Positions 12,101 through 22,400 of a stretch of DNA of 22,567 nt are shown here, one piece after another (within the stretch, counting starts at the first letter, position 1; every line of letters begins with the position of its first letter). Below the pieces are notes generated by a model. It made no database searches, was not told the DNA's origin, and saw only the letters and a list, made by a program, of their open reading frames with translations. The position numbers and the translations under genes are program-made. This stretch comes from a virus, in IMG/VR virus record IMGVR_UViG_3300032006_000094, positions 1 to 22,567 of that record. One strand, given 5' to 3'.

Positions 12101-13862
12101 TTGTCTGGTTATTAATAGCATAATATCTTGGTTGTGGAATAGAAGTAACATCATCAAATGTTCCAGATGCTAATTTAACTATTGGATTACCACCAGCAGG
12201 AGATACACCAGGAGGATTTGGTTGTGAATCTGATGTTGGATCATACTCAAATCCTTGAGTAGATAAACCAGAAGTTAATACTAGGAATGATCCATTATAT
12301 TCGATTGGAGTTGCACCTTGAATAGTAACCCAATCATTAGGAGAATAACCATGAGGTTCTGCTGTTGCAACAATACACTTATCATTAGGAGCATCATAAG
12401 TGATACTTGTTATATTAATAGTTGGAGCTGATGTGACATTCCATTTCTTTGGATTACCACCATCATCTAAACCAATGCCCTCAACATTACCGTAAGTTGC
12501 CATCTTACCATCATTTAATGCAGCAGCAGATAATCCATGAGAGTGACCCAATGCTACTCCACCACCTCCATTTGGTTCAAATGGTATAACATTTGCTCTT
12601 GTTTTAGAGTAAGTCACACCGTACTTATCAGAAGGTGATCCACCAAATTCAACAGCCAATGCCTCATCTGGTTCAGATGATAGTATATTATGAAAATGTT
12701 CTATTGGTCTTGAAAATATATGATCTTCAATTGGACCAAGAGTTGTTGAAACACTTCCAGTAATGTATGTAGATATATCTGCTTGAATACCAGTATAACC
12801 AGTTGTCTTAACGTTACCTATATCAAAAAATAATCCACCATTTAATAACTGGTTCTGTGCAATATACCAAGTACCACCAATCTGTCCAACTGTATTGTTT
12901 AAAGCATCTTCTATTGTAGCAGATCCTAAACCGTCTACTGAACCAAAACCTGCGACTATTTTTTCTCTATAATCTGGTAAGAAGAACGTTCCTATATTAA
13001 GTGGAAAATCTCTGAAAGTAAAACTCTTATATACCTGAATATTAGGATGAACAGTACCACCACCAGTGAAGTTAACCGTAGCTTGTGGTAATGTGGAAGG
13101 ATCTACTCCATCAGGAAATACTACCTCATAACAGAACTCATTAACAGGAACCTGTGCTGTAACAACTTCTGTTGGCTCTTTAGTTTGATAATAATTATTA
13201 AATTCAAATACACCTGGTCCTATTGATCCAAATCCTATGCCAATACCAAACTGAGCACCGACCTGAGAACCAGATCCACCAAAACTATTACTTAGACTAA
13301 CACTAAGTCCTACTGGATCCTTACTTAATACAGTAGTATTAACTGGAAGTGTTACTGTACCATTATTTCCCATCAATTCTACTACATCACCAACATTAAT
13401 CTTATTAATATCTGTTGATGGTATAGTAGTTATATCTGGTGAACCAGCAGAAATATTACCAGTAAATTGCGTTGTTTGTCCTATAATTCTTACAGATGCA
13501 CCATAAGGATATGGCATCTTGATTGAAGGAGTTACATTAGGATCTCTATAAAAATTTAAAAATGCTTTATCATTGATCCAAAATAATCTTCTTAATCCAC
13601 CAGGAGATGTTGGTTGTAATGGAGTATAACTTGTGTTACCACCGTAAGTATTACGAACTGCTTTGTATAATATAGGATAATCTCTAATATTTAATTCTCT
13701 TCCATCACAATAAAGATATCCTTCATGTGAATACTCTTCTATCTCATTCGCTGCACCAGAATTTACATCAACAAGAACAGGCAATATAGTGCCAGGTGGT
13801 TGATGTTGACCTCCCTTATCTTGGTAATAATTCTGAAATTTATCGCGATATGTAACGGTCAT
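9153..13862 (-). CDS. Giant Tail Collar plus glycine-rich adhesin-like tail protein (1569 aa)
   Basis: Probable receptor-binding or tail-tip fibre protein. The N-terminus is a Tail Collar domain: GTILPVL (24-30), then CDGRELNIRDYP (52-63) and NTYGG (71-75), with the LPDYREKIVAGFG segment (about 294-306). H-x-H pairs occur at 389/391 and 440/442, similar to metal-coordinating motifs in T4-like fibre tips. Then come beta-rich regions and glycine-rich blocks near 640-700, 865-900 and 975-1290. The last includes runs of up to nine Gly and resembles glycine-rich tail proteins whose strands pack as polyglycine-II bundles in T4-like adhesins. The final ~280 residues are beta-rich, without poly-Gly. 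It overlaps the upstream gene by one base (TAATG) and is followed 2 nt later by the 2OG oxygenase. Unusually long for this class. Confidence 0.88.
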   Translation of the reverse strand: MTVTYRDKFQNYYQDKGGQHQPPGTILPVLVDVNSGAANEIEEYSHEGYLYCDGRELNIRDYPILYKAVRNTYGGNTSYTPLQPTSPGGLRRLFWINDKAFLNFYRDPNVTPSIKMPYPYGASVRIIGQTTQFTGNISAGSPDITTIPSTDINKINVGDVVELMGNNGTVTLPVNTTVLSKDPVGLSVSLSNSFGGSGSQVGAQFGIGIGFGSIGPGVFEFNNYYQTKEPTEVVTAQVPVNEFCYEVVFPDGVDPSTLPQATVNFTGGGTVHPNIQVYKSFTFRDFPLNIGTFFLPDYREKIVAGFGSVDGLGSATIEDALNNTVGQIGGTWYIAQNQLLNGGLFFDIGNVKTTGYTGIQADISTYITGSVSTTLGPIEDHIFSRPIEHFHNILSSEPDEALAVEFGGSPSDKYGVTYSKTRANVIPFEPNGGGGVALGHSHGLSAAALNDGKMATYGNVEGIGLDDGGNPKKWNVTSAPTINITSITYDAPNDKCIVATAEPHGYSPNDWVTIQGATPIEYNGSFLVLTSGLSTQGFEYDPTSDSQPNPPGVSPAGGNPIVKLASGTFDDVTSIPQPRYYAINNQTIVGGKATVIVNPGTGVEFAMEEAYNAGTITMNPIPAGQGDVNLIDISLFAPGGGGGDSDNSGGDAGYAYATFTVDGTTYTITANGGDGGTAGSIGGQALLQTRDWVAVGNVSGGQNISGGAAAVWSTFLLNNGIYPSVPALSGTDPNLNSWVECGVGINVDAGLAAAGFNVEFHADGSSEMDLWQPNGTYIQGNATPPNTSGPGVPYTSSATLVVPASNLPVTGWYQLKVKVKNDSAAQNTWDQNPGGVGFVATRADNGATIFTSRGDCTGGLTTFVAPGTGGGAGGTGGAFTYPPSLDSEDWFVINTNTNGLDGDTGGTQGTDQTSTNGGGDNGQTPKPISSGGDGAANGFTGTIPLGTQTFTAFNSTWSNPPQVTGETGRTINLVLSGAGGGNGNPNANSGCEAGATQSPFGDGSAIGGTATNGALLVATLGSTPNTITMQIGRAGEEGTNLRGGYANGTGMENESGGSEAQGGNGPAVGGPSGLGAWGNGATGGAGGGATGVYFNGGNVFAGAGGGGGGGGSGGGYNGGGTTDGCYAGGDGVAAGTNLHSMTSAMDFVNGNAGTQGGCTAGGGGGGGGGVGPSGNASGGEGGTAGVGHNGNGGGGGGQRGDSAYRSDICIATWSPNGSAPGQDGYVNITTTATATQFGLNGGGGGQGSQVTVTLVGKNIAVTAGLQSPGNGGGNAQDGANGYIKVRYAGSEGGGTTPGNPSVPAGKYFLCDPAGIPSGSAYDGDVWQSSTNDDMVQILPGPGSTAGDKFAIPAGAGAPSYGGLGTKYLPWIGDSSENDLREYYVGPFNLTNVNNLRFTVIRGNGSNGGAIPEEDLMVFWKTGSSNTTTLLNTIVPASSTSSDWDFYNIALPEGASIRQGDIYLYLRQTRPPGQDDNTNEDEDNYGLAGIHLFYDEETNQVFTPADGSLIGGIDVVDTTISPVDASMLAGDGKFTMSSSTPITTSVIASPENNIPLITRYHRVKYLIKAI

Positions 13863-15181
13863 TAATATTTAATTAGAAATTCTTGGACGATATAAGGTTG
13901 AACAAATGAATCTGCTTTGTTCTCAGAATTAACAGCAATACTAATAGTTGATTTCACATCAATAGCAGGTATAAATGATGGATTTGTATTCACAACATAT
14001 GTATGATTGGTAGCACTGAAATTAACAAAATGTCTGTGTGATCCATCATTACCAGTAGCCTCAGTTTGAGTAACCGTGTTATTAATAGCACCATAATAAT
14101 CATTAGTTGTACTATCAGCAAATGAATCATAAGGTACGTTCAAATCTGTATAGTTAGGAGCTAAAGTTACAGGACCAGTTACTGGGTTAGCAAGGAAACC
14201 ACCTAACCAACAACCTGGCCAACCTATTCCTTCACATTTTACAGCCATAGTTCCTGTGTATGTAATAGTACCGTAGGTATATGATTCTGTAGAACCAGAA
14301 CTACCACCACAACCTGCATTCTGTCCACTCCAAACTGGCCACTGTCCAGCATATCCTGTTGGTATCAGACATTGGTTAGAAGCTAAAAATTCACAACCAC
14401 TAAAACATGCATTGTAATATGTTTTTCTACAACCACCAGCAGATTGTGATTGTACAACACTACTCGCTGCAATTTGTTGTCTAGTTGCATTCAAATAACA
14501 TAATTCTTGTCTAGTATTTTCTGACCATTCTTGAATACACAGTGTAGATTTCCTAGTGTATGAGTTTTTAGCAAACATTGCAAACTCATTACCAACAGCA
14601 GATGCTACTCTAGTTCTAGTTCCATCATGGAAGTGAGCATGTGGCATGATTGCAGTTTGCAATACATCTATGGTTTCTGTATAGTTACCAGTAGTTCTAG
14701 TAAAACCTGGTTGACCAGTTATTTCTATCTGTTGTCCTGGTAAGAAGAAGTTACCTTGATATAATATTTCATAAGATGTTCCTATATTACTCTGAACATC
14801 TAATCCTACACCAGATTTAACAATAGTATTTGGTGGATCATTATCATCCTCAAGATAAAGATCAATATAATCCCCTAAATTAGCACCACTAGATGCTCTA
14901 ATCTTCTTAGATCCTAGATCTGGTAATTGAAACTGATTATCTAATAATGTTTGAGTTGGTTTTCTATATCTAGATAATTGTCCAACTCCTAATATCTCTG
15001 CTAATTCTGGAAATATTTCAGCAGAATATATCCCACCATCACATCTTAAATATCCAGCAGGTAATTCATCTTGAGTATTCTGATCATCTGGATCATTTGA
15101 TGTTAATTGCTTTGACCAATTTAAGATTGTACCTGTACTAGTACCTATCTTTGATTTTTCTCTTTGATAGAATACTGCCAT
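13862..15181 (-). CDS. Tail Collar protein with cysteine-rich insert (439 aa)
   Basis: Tail-fibre-like protein with a Tail Collar signature: GTILNW (17-22), AGYLRCDGG (42-50), IFPELAEILG, and LPDLGSKKIRASSGA (86-100). H-x-H motifs lie at 181-185 (MPHAHFH) and 382/384 (SHRHF), with smaller histidine sites after. Unusually, nine cysteines fall between residues 215 and 324 (215, 228, 251, 259, 263, 271, 291, 316, 324), suggesting a disulfide- or metal-stabilised insert. The C-terminus (IVQEFLIKY) resembles the ends of the neighbouring collar proteins. ATG 15181 is coupled by TAATG with a GAGGG ribosome site; its stop forms TAATG with the giant adhesin gene. A paralogue of its two neighbours, probably all fibre/baseplate parts of one organelle. 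Confidence 0.85.
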   Translation of the reverse strand: MAVFYQREKSKIGTSTGTILNWSKQLTSNDPDDQNTQDELPAGYLRCDGGIYSAEIFPELAEILGVGQLSRYRKPTQTLLDNQFQLPDLGSKKIRASSGANLGDYIDLYLEDDNDPPNTIVKSGVGLDVQSNIGTSYEILYQGNFFLPGQQIEITGQPGFTRTTGNYTETIDVLQTAIMPHAHFHDGTRTRVASAVGNEFAMFAKNSYTRKSTLCIQEWSENTRQELCYLNATRQQIAASSVVQSQSAGGCRKTYYNACFSGCEFLASNQCLIPTGYAGQWPVWSGQNAGCGGSSGSTESYTYGTITYTGTMAVKCEGIGWPGCWLGGFLANPVTGPVTLAPNYTDLNVPYDSFADSTTNDYYGAINNTVTQTEATGNDGSHRHFVNFSATNHTYVVNTNPSFIPAIDVKSTISIAVNSENKADSFVQPYIVQEFLIKY

Positions 15182-16458
15182 TAATATGCCCTCATTATTA
15201 TCAGAGTTGTTAGTGACGGTGTATTAGGATTTACTTGCACACTTAATGCTTTGTCAACACTCGTTGGAGCTATAGTTCCTGTCGTCATATTATTTATGAG
15301 AATAGTGCTAGGAACTCTCATCTGACCCTTATTCATACTAACATCAATCGTGAAATGATTGTGTGATGCAAACGCATCTTGATTGTAAACATCTGCTTGA
15401 TGGTTCAATGTAACTGGATAAGGATATAATTCTCCATCACCAGCAGTACCACCAGTTCTTGCAGGATCTACATCAGAATCTGTTGTATAATGATTTTTTT
15501 GACCCATATATGATCCTGCTGGAGGAAATGGAGCTGATACTGCTGGCATCTGTTGGTTAATAATACAAGTATTTGGATCATTATAACTACCATTATTCAA
15601 AGGATCACCAGTATTACCATATCCTGCAACAACTCTATTACCAGGAGGAATTACAGGAAGATCAGTTGCAGCATTTGTAAAATCTCTCCATCCTGACATA
15701 TCTGGTAAAGATTGACCAGCTTCATCAAACCAAGTAACTCTTTGTGTACCTGAAAGAAATACATCTCCATTAGCTTCATTAGGATTAACTCCTATTGCAC
15801 TAGCAGTACTCCACTCACCATCCTGTGTATCATAATTTCCTGGTTCAAATAATCCTACATAACCACCTGAATTAATAGTAGACGGATACTTATCAATTTC
15901 TGGTTGTTTATGACTATGTGATGGAGTATGGTCAACACCTAGTTTTCTAGGAATGACTCTAACTGTATCAAAATAAACTGGATCTTGAACTGAAAGTCCT
16001 GTAATCTTACCTGCTAACTCACCATCTGTCTCAATAGAAAAATTAACATCAATATATGATACAATATTTGTCAATGGAGAAGCATCAGCACCATTCTCTG
16101 TAACATATGCACCTATAACTGCCATATCTTCTGGTGCAACTCTTGATGATTCAATATCAACAAGTGCAGTCTGATTTAAATTAGGTAATGTAAACAAATC
16201 AGTATCTTCAAAAGCAGGATAAGAATTTTGTATTCCTACTGGAGGTCCACCTGCTACCTGATATGGACCATATGTATTACCTAATAATTGTGCAAGCAAT
16301 GGATAATCAATTGCTCTGAGTGTTTGGCCACTACACACAATCCATCCTTTTGGAACAGCATCAATAGTTAATGCCGATGAACTGGAAGATCCAGTCCAAG
16401 GCATTATTGTTCCTATAGGAGAAACTTTTGATGATTTTATCCTGTTATAACTTGCCAT
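15181..16458 (-). CDS. Tail Collar-domain fibre protein (425 aa)
   Basis: A classical Tail Collar N-terminus: PIGTIMPWTGS (14-24), KGWIVCSGQTLRAIDYPLLA (37-56), NTYGPYQ (61-67) and the LPNLNQTALVDI segment (91-102). H-x-H motifs at 181/183 (PSHSHKQ) and 366/368 (ASHNHFT) recall the metal-binding histidine pairs of T4 long-tail-fibre tips. The C-terminus ends TTLIIMRAY. ATG 16458 has GGAGGT about 8 nt upstream and starts 3 nt after the stop of the giant structural gene. It is a paralogue of the two proteins encoded after it. Predicted trimeric fibre or short-tail-fibre-like component; the exact place in the virion is inferred. Confidence 0.87.
   Translation of the reverse strand: MASYNRIKSSKVSPIGTIMPWTGSSSSSALTIDAVPKGWIVCSGQTLRAIDYPLLAQLLGNTYGPYQVAGGPPVGIQNSYPAFEDTDLFTLPNLNQTALVDIESSRVAPEDMAVIGAYVTENGADASPLTNIVSYIDVNFSIETDGELAGKITGLSVQDPVYFDTVRVIPRKLGVDHTPSHSHKQPEIDKYPSTINSGGYVGLFEPGNYDTQDGEWSTASAIGVNPNEANGDVFLSGTQRVTWFDEAGQSLPDMSGWRDFTNAATDLPVIPPGNRVVAGYGNTGDPLNNGSYNDPNTCIINQQMPAVSAPFPPAGSYMGQKNHYTTDSDVDPARTGGTAGDGELYPYPVTLNHQADVYNQDAFASHNHFTIDVSMNKGQMRVPSTILINNMTTGTIAPTSVDKALSVQVNPNTPSLTTLIIMRAY
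15291..15298 (-). promoter_or_regulatory. Candidate late promoter octamer (CATAAATA)
   Basis: CATAAATA on the minus strand, 110 nt upstream of the cysteine-rich collar gene (ATG 15181) and inside the preceding coding sequence. Same octamer as at 307-314. The distance is long for a T4-type late leader, so this is tentative. Confidence 0.3.
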
Positions 16459-16461
16459 CTA

Positions 16462-19400
16462 TTAAACCTCCATTAACCACCAACCAAGAACAGAAGTTGG
16501 AATACCAACTTGAGCATTACTATCAGTAGGTCCGAGGAATATCAGAGCAAATGCAGCATTTGCAGTCTGGACAACCAGTTCACCTGAAGGATAAGGTGTA
16601 ATCCTATCACCAAATAGTGTTCCTGTATTATCTCCTTGTATTGGAGTTCCACTGGATTCAGGTGTTCTTAAGACCAAAGTTGTATTGTAATTTAGATTAC
16701 CACCAACTTCAACTATCCTTACCACATCTCCTGTTACAGGAGCATCTGGTAATGTTAGAATTAATGTAGAAGTAGATTGAACATTGACTGTGTATACAAT
16801 GTTAGCAATCAATTGTAAATCAGCTTCTAATGATGCAGATGATAAGTAACGTGTGTGTCTACCACCAGTTGCAGTGTAGAAGTTATCAACACCAAATGAA
16901 CTTATTGAGTTATCCTGTCTAATTGCGAACTTCTTAGTTCCACTAGGACCGAGGTTCTGAATGGAAAGTTGTTCAAATGATGTAGAAGGATTTGTTGCTG
17001 CTTCACCACTAACTGTAAATGATTTCTCAGAACCAGCATTACCTAAGTTATCAACAAAGAATGATGGTGTGTTATTATCTGGGTTGAGAAGAACGTTTTC
17101 TGGGTCACCACCCTTGAATAGATAGAAGTCACCTCGTGATACAACACCAGCGTGCCATGTCATCAATCCAGAGTGATCAGCGTGACCATCATCGTTGACG
17201 AATGAGAACATTCTAGTCTGATTAACAGAGTCAAAGATCTCAATACTACCACCAAGCAATCTTAGATCTTCAGAAACATGAAGACCACCAGTTCTGAATG
17301 GAATAGCACCATCTCTAACCTGCTCATTCATCACTGACTGATGAACTACTCCTTCTAATCTACCTCCAACAGCACACCAGAATACAGAGTTGCCAGTTGC
17401 ATCAGCGAACACAACCCAGTTGAGATAATCAAGTTTTTGCTGTACAATATATCCTCTATCAATAATAGTAGAGTTATATGTGGAAGCAGCACCAGATTTA
17501 ATTCTAGTTCTTTCCTCAGAATCAATTACGTTAGCAAACTCTTTATGCTTAATAAGTCTCTTAACAATGTTACCACTTGCGAATACTGCATTACCAGGAT
17601 CAAATGGTTTGTCAGTATATAATCCATCTCCTGCCTGTTCAATAACAAGTGTTGGGTTAGCACCTGTAATTACATTAGTAACCTTACCAACAATGAAGTC
17701 ACCGATACCAGTTGCAGAAGCAGTTGATGTACCAACAAATACTATATCATCAACTACGAATGCTCCAGAACCAACACCAAGACTATTAACTGGAACCTGA
17801 ACTGAACCACTTGAACCTGTGGCAGTACCATTGACTGTTGTGTTAGGACCACCAGCAGTATCGACCATTGGATCGAACCAGAAACTATACATTAATGGAA
17901 TAGCACCAGCATCAAATGCTGTCTCTATAGCAGCAGTATTAGTGTAAGTAGTTACTCCATCACCAAGAGAAGCAAATACTAAATCTAATCTACCATAATG
18001 ATTTCCGATATGAGTTGTACCAGTACATGTATCAGTCTCGAATGTAGTAACATCGTTACCGTTATTAAGTACGAACTTCTCATTTCTCTCTGCTTCATAT
18101 GTTGTGTTAGCAGCTTGTGCTCCACCAACAGGTTCACTCAACCAAATCTTATTATTAACAGTATCAACATATGTAATGTAAGTATCATGTATAACTGTCT
18201 GTGGAGACTCGTTAGTAATATTCTTAAGATAATCACCAACTGCTATGTCAGCAAGTGTCTTATTAGCAGTTGTAACAACAACGTTAGTAACGAAATTATT
18301 ACCAGCAGTAGAATCAGCAGTAAATACAATCTTATTAAGAGTACCACAACCACCATCTAGTGTTAAAGTACTGTTAAGTACAAGACCAGATCCAGGAATT
18401 GCAGGGTTACCAACCTGAACTGCACCAGTTACAGAGTTAACCTCAAATACTGTTAGATCAGGATCACCACAGTTAGTAACTTTAAGTGTTTGAACCTGTT
18501 GATCAAGTTGAGTAACAACCTTAATAACCTCACCTACACTTGGTGCAGCAGGGTCACGATCAATGATTACATAATCAGAAACTGTAAGTGATCCACCAAA
18601 CTCAGCAAGATATACATTATCTTGTGGTCCAGTATTGTCAAGTGCTTGCTCTGTCCATGTAGAATCAAACTGAACATTAACCTTAAAGATAGGTGTATTA
18701 TCAGGATGATTATCTAATTGAGCAGTAAATGTTCCAAATGGTTGACGCTTAACCTTCAAGTAGTAAGGAGCAACTGCTGTTCTTGTTAATTCTACAATCT
18801 GAACTATTTCAGGATGTCCACTACCAGATACACCACTATTGATAATGATGTAATCATTTTCACTGAAGTACTGATCACCATTAGCAAGAACAGGTTGTTG
18901 TGCTAAAGGTAGATAGAATTCATCAGTACCAGTTAGAGCAGGTAGATCCTGTGGTTCAACCACTGGGTTTCCACCAAGACCAACTTTTGCATTCTGGAAG
19001 AATGAACCACCCCAATTTCCTTGACCAGCAGTATCAACTTCGTTGTATCCAGGATCAGTGATACCTAGAACAATTACGTTAAGAATATCAATATTCTTAT
19101 TGAATACTGTAGAAGAAATTATTCCATCAGCATGATTATCAATAGCAGATCCTAACTGTCCTCTTTCACCAACGAATGAGAAGGAAGCAAGTCCACCACA
19201 TAACCACATATCACCAAGGAACTTAGCAGATGCCTTGACTTCAAGTTGGTTATTGATAGTTGTCTTACCACCTTGACCAGCAATATTGATCTCAGATGCA
19301 TTAGTAGCAAACTGAATAGTGGAAGGACCACCAGAGTTAGAGAAGAAACTAACCTCACCTGCATTACTGAATAGATTTACACTATCGCTAGTAATTCTTC

Positions 19401-22400
19401 TGTATCCTAACCATGCATCACCATCAATCTTAAGTGATTTAGATCTTACTCTAGTATATGATAAGGACTCTGAACTATCCCATGAACCACCAATATCAAC
19501 CTTAGTGATTGTCTGTGCTCCATCTGATATACGATTATCAGGAGTAACACCAATTAATGCATTGAAATGCTCAGATGCTGAACCAAGAACAAAGAACTGG
19601 TCAGCTGTTCCTTCATCCATGATTCTCATGTACTGAAGGTTCTTACCAATCTCTAGTCCTTTACTATTTGCCTTATCAAGAGCACCACCAGAAAGTGCTA
19701 AAGTACCAGTAAATGTACTATCATTAACAAAGTTAAATCCACCTGTTGTAATAGAGGTTCTAATTTCAGCAGTTTCTGCTCCTCCACCACCGTTAACATC
19801 TATATCACGCTCAAACTTAGCATCTTCAGTAAATCTGGAATCACCCTTGACTACCAATGCTCTGTCTAATTCAGCGTTAGTTGTGTTAATACCAACCTTA
19901 CCATCATTATTACCACGAGCAGCTTCTGTGATTGCTACTTCTTCAGTAGAAACACGTAGTGCTGCTGCCTCTGCATCAATCTCTACCTTAGTATCGAGAT
20001 TAGCATTGTCTTGATAACCAACTACAAGAGCATCAGAAATTCTATTCTTCTCTCTGTCGTTGTATGCAGTATGATCTAAGTAATCTGTTGTGCTGCGACC
20101 ACTGATATATGCATTACCAATTACATCTAAATTAGCACGAGGTGTTGTTGCATTAGATACAAATCCGTTAGCATAATCCGCATGTGCTGACCTTGTAATG
20201 GTGTTAATACCAAGTTTGTAATCACCAATAGCCTCAGATTCTGTTCTTAATGCCTGAGAACCAAGTACACCTACTTCCTTCCAATCAGAGTTAGAGAACT
20301 CAACAGTTGGAACTGGTTGACCACCTGGTGTACTGTCTACTATTCCACCTGCACCATTCCAAAGTTCGGTAGCATTAGTAATAGGATCAAATACTTGGAA
20401 CTCAACCCAGTTATTTGTAGGAACAAATGTTGATGGTAATACCTGCCAAGCACGATTAAGAACTGGTAGATAATAGAAGTCATTAAGTTTGATCTGAGAA
20501 CCAGATGTAATACCTCTTCCTGGAAGATCTTCGTTAGCAATATCTAATCCAGTGTTAGCATCTCTCCAAGTAAATCTAACCACGTTACCAACAAAGTTAA
20601 TGCTTTGTATGTTACTTGCAGGAACTGAAGTATAGTAGTTAGAGAAGATCCATCCAAGAGAACCAGACTGATTGACTGATGAACCCTTAAGTAGAATATC
20701 TCCTGGTGATGGAATAACACCATCATATGTGACAAACTGCTCAGAAGCGATTCTAGTACCACCACCAGAAATCAATACATCTTGATTAGGTGTTACATTA
20801 GATGCTAATCCAGCAGCAGTATGTGTCTGGATCATATATGGTTGACCATTGCCTCTGGCATTAAATCCAAATACAGCAGCTTGAACTCTGTTCTTACTTA
20901 ACCTAATATCACCATTAGTTGAAGGAACGAAAGAGTTTCTATCTAATTGTGCGTCCTGTTCTGTTAAAGTTACAGGATCAACAGAACTTACATTAGAACG
21001 TATGATTAAAGCATCTTTAACCTGAGTAAAGTCTTCATCCTGTACTGATATAACAAGAGGAGATTCAATAGTATTAACTAACTTACCATCTCCACCAACA
21101 ACTGTAATATTCTGATTGAATGTTACAGGAGTATCGAAGGTAGTAACTAGACTTCCGATTACATCATCCTCATCTCCATCATCTGCCAATACAGCAGCAT
21201 CTATGAATGTTTCTTCACCTGTGATAGCATTGATTCTTCTGTTACCAATGTACAAGTCACCTTGTGAGTTGATTCCAGTGTAGAATACTATACCAGCATC
21301 TTGCTTCTTACTCTGTGCGTAGAAGTCTTCTTCAGGTGTTAGTACAACTTCCTGTCTAGCTGGTAGACCAGTTGAATAGTTACCTGGTCCGAAACCAAGA
21401 TATTCAAACGTATGGTTACCTGCTCTTGCTATAGAAGGTCTTCGTAATTCAACATAGTATCTTTGATCTGAGAGAACTGTGCTGTTACCAGCGATAGGAA
21501 TTAATCTATCTTCTGACCCAGATGTTGCATTACCAGATTGTGCCTGAATCTTATTAACTCCAGTATATGAGTTAGAAACAAATGCAGGTTGTTTAATAAG
21601 ATCTTCGACACCTTCTCTTGTAGTAGAGTTCTTATAGTCGTTAACTGTAACTAAACCATGAGTATAGTTATCAGCAGCAGAATATGCTTGAGGTGGATCA
21701 ATTAAGTTAGCATAAACATTCTTCTCTTCTGGAGTTGTACCACTGTTCTTGAACCAGAGAGGATCATTTCTGTAGTTAAGAGGATATAATTTGCTAACTG
21801 GTTGAGAGAACTTAAAGTTCCTGAAGTTATTACCATTACCAGCTCCAAGAGGGAATGGTGAAATATTACCACGTAATGCAGTTAGATAGTAAATACCATC
21901 TTGCTGACCAGCAATACGTTTCTGTAGTGTCTCATATCCAAAGATGTAGAAGGTATCATCAATAATACCAGCATCAGTAGTAGACTCAACATAGTATTCA
22001 ATACCAGCATTATCCTGAACACGATCACCAGGAGTGATAGTGTAAACATTAGCACCACCTTGTGCATAGTAATACTCAGGATATCCCTTCTTAATTAGAG
22101 TCTTAAGTGGTAGTGACTTACCGAAGTCTTGGTCTTCTACCATATCAGCGAAGATAGCACCTTGAGTGAATCTAGTTTGAGTGAATTCTGAGAACTCTAA
22201 TTTTCCCCCGCGAATATTTTTCAGAATTACGTAATGGTCACTTCCAACTGAGTAGTACGCATGAATATTAGCGATACCAGAGGAATTACCAGTCCATTCA
22301 ATTCTGTTAGCAGTAATACTTTGTGTCTTATTGGTTATGAATGCACCACCTTGAGGTGATGTAATCTTAACTGTACGGAACTGCTCATTTCTAAGTCCAG

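Noticed and set aside
22068-22143. Met at 22143 taken as the true start of the giant virion gene
   Set aside because: The frame is open for 141 further codons to the window edge with structural-protein-like sequence, so the Met is internal.
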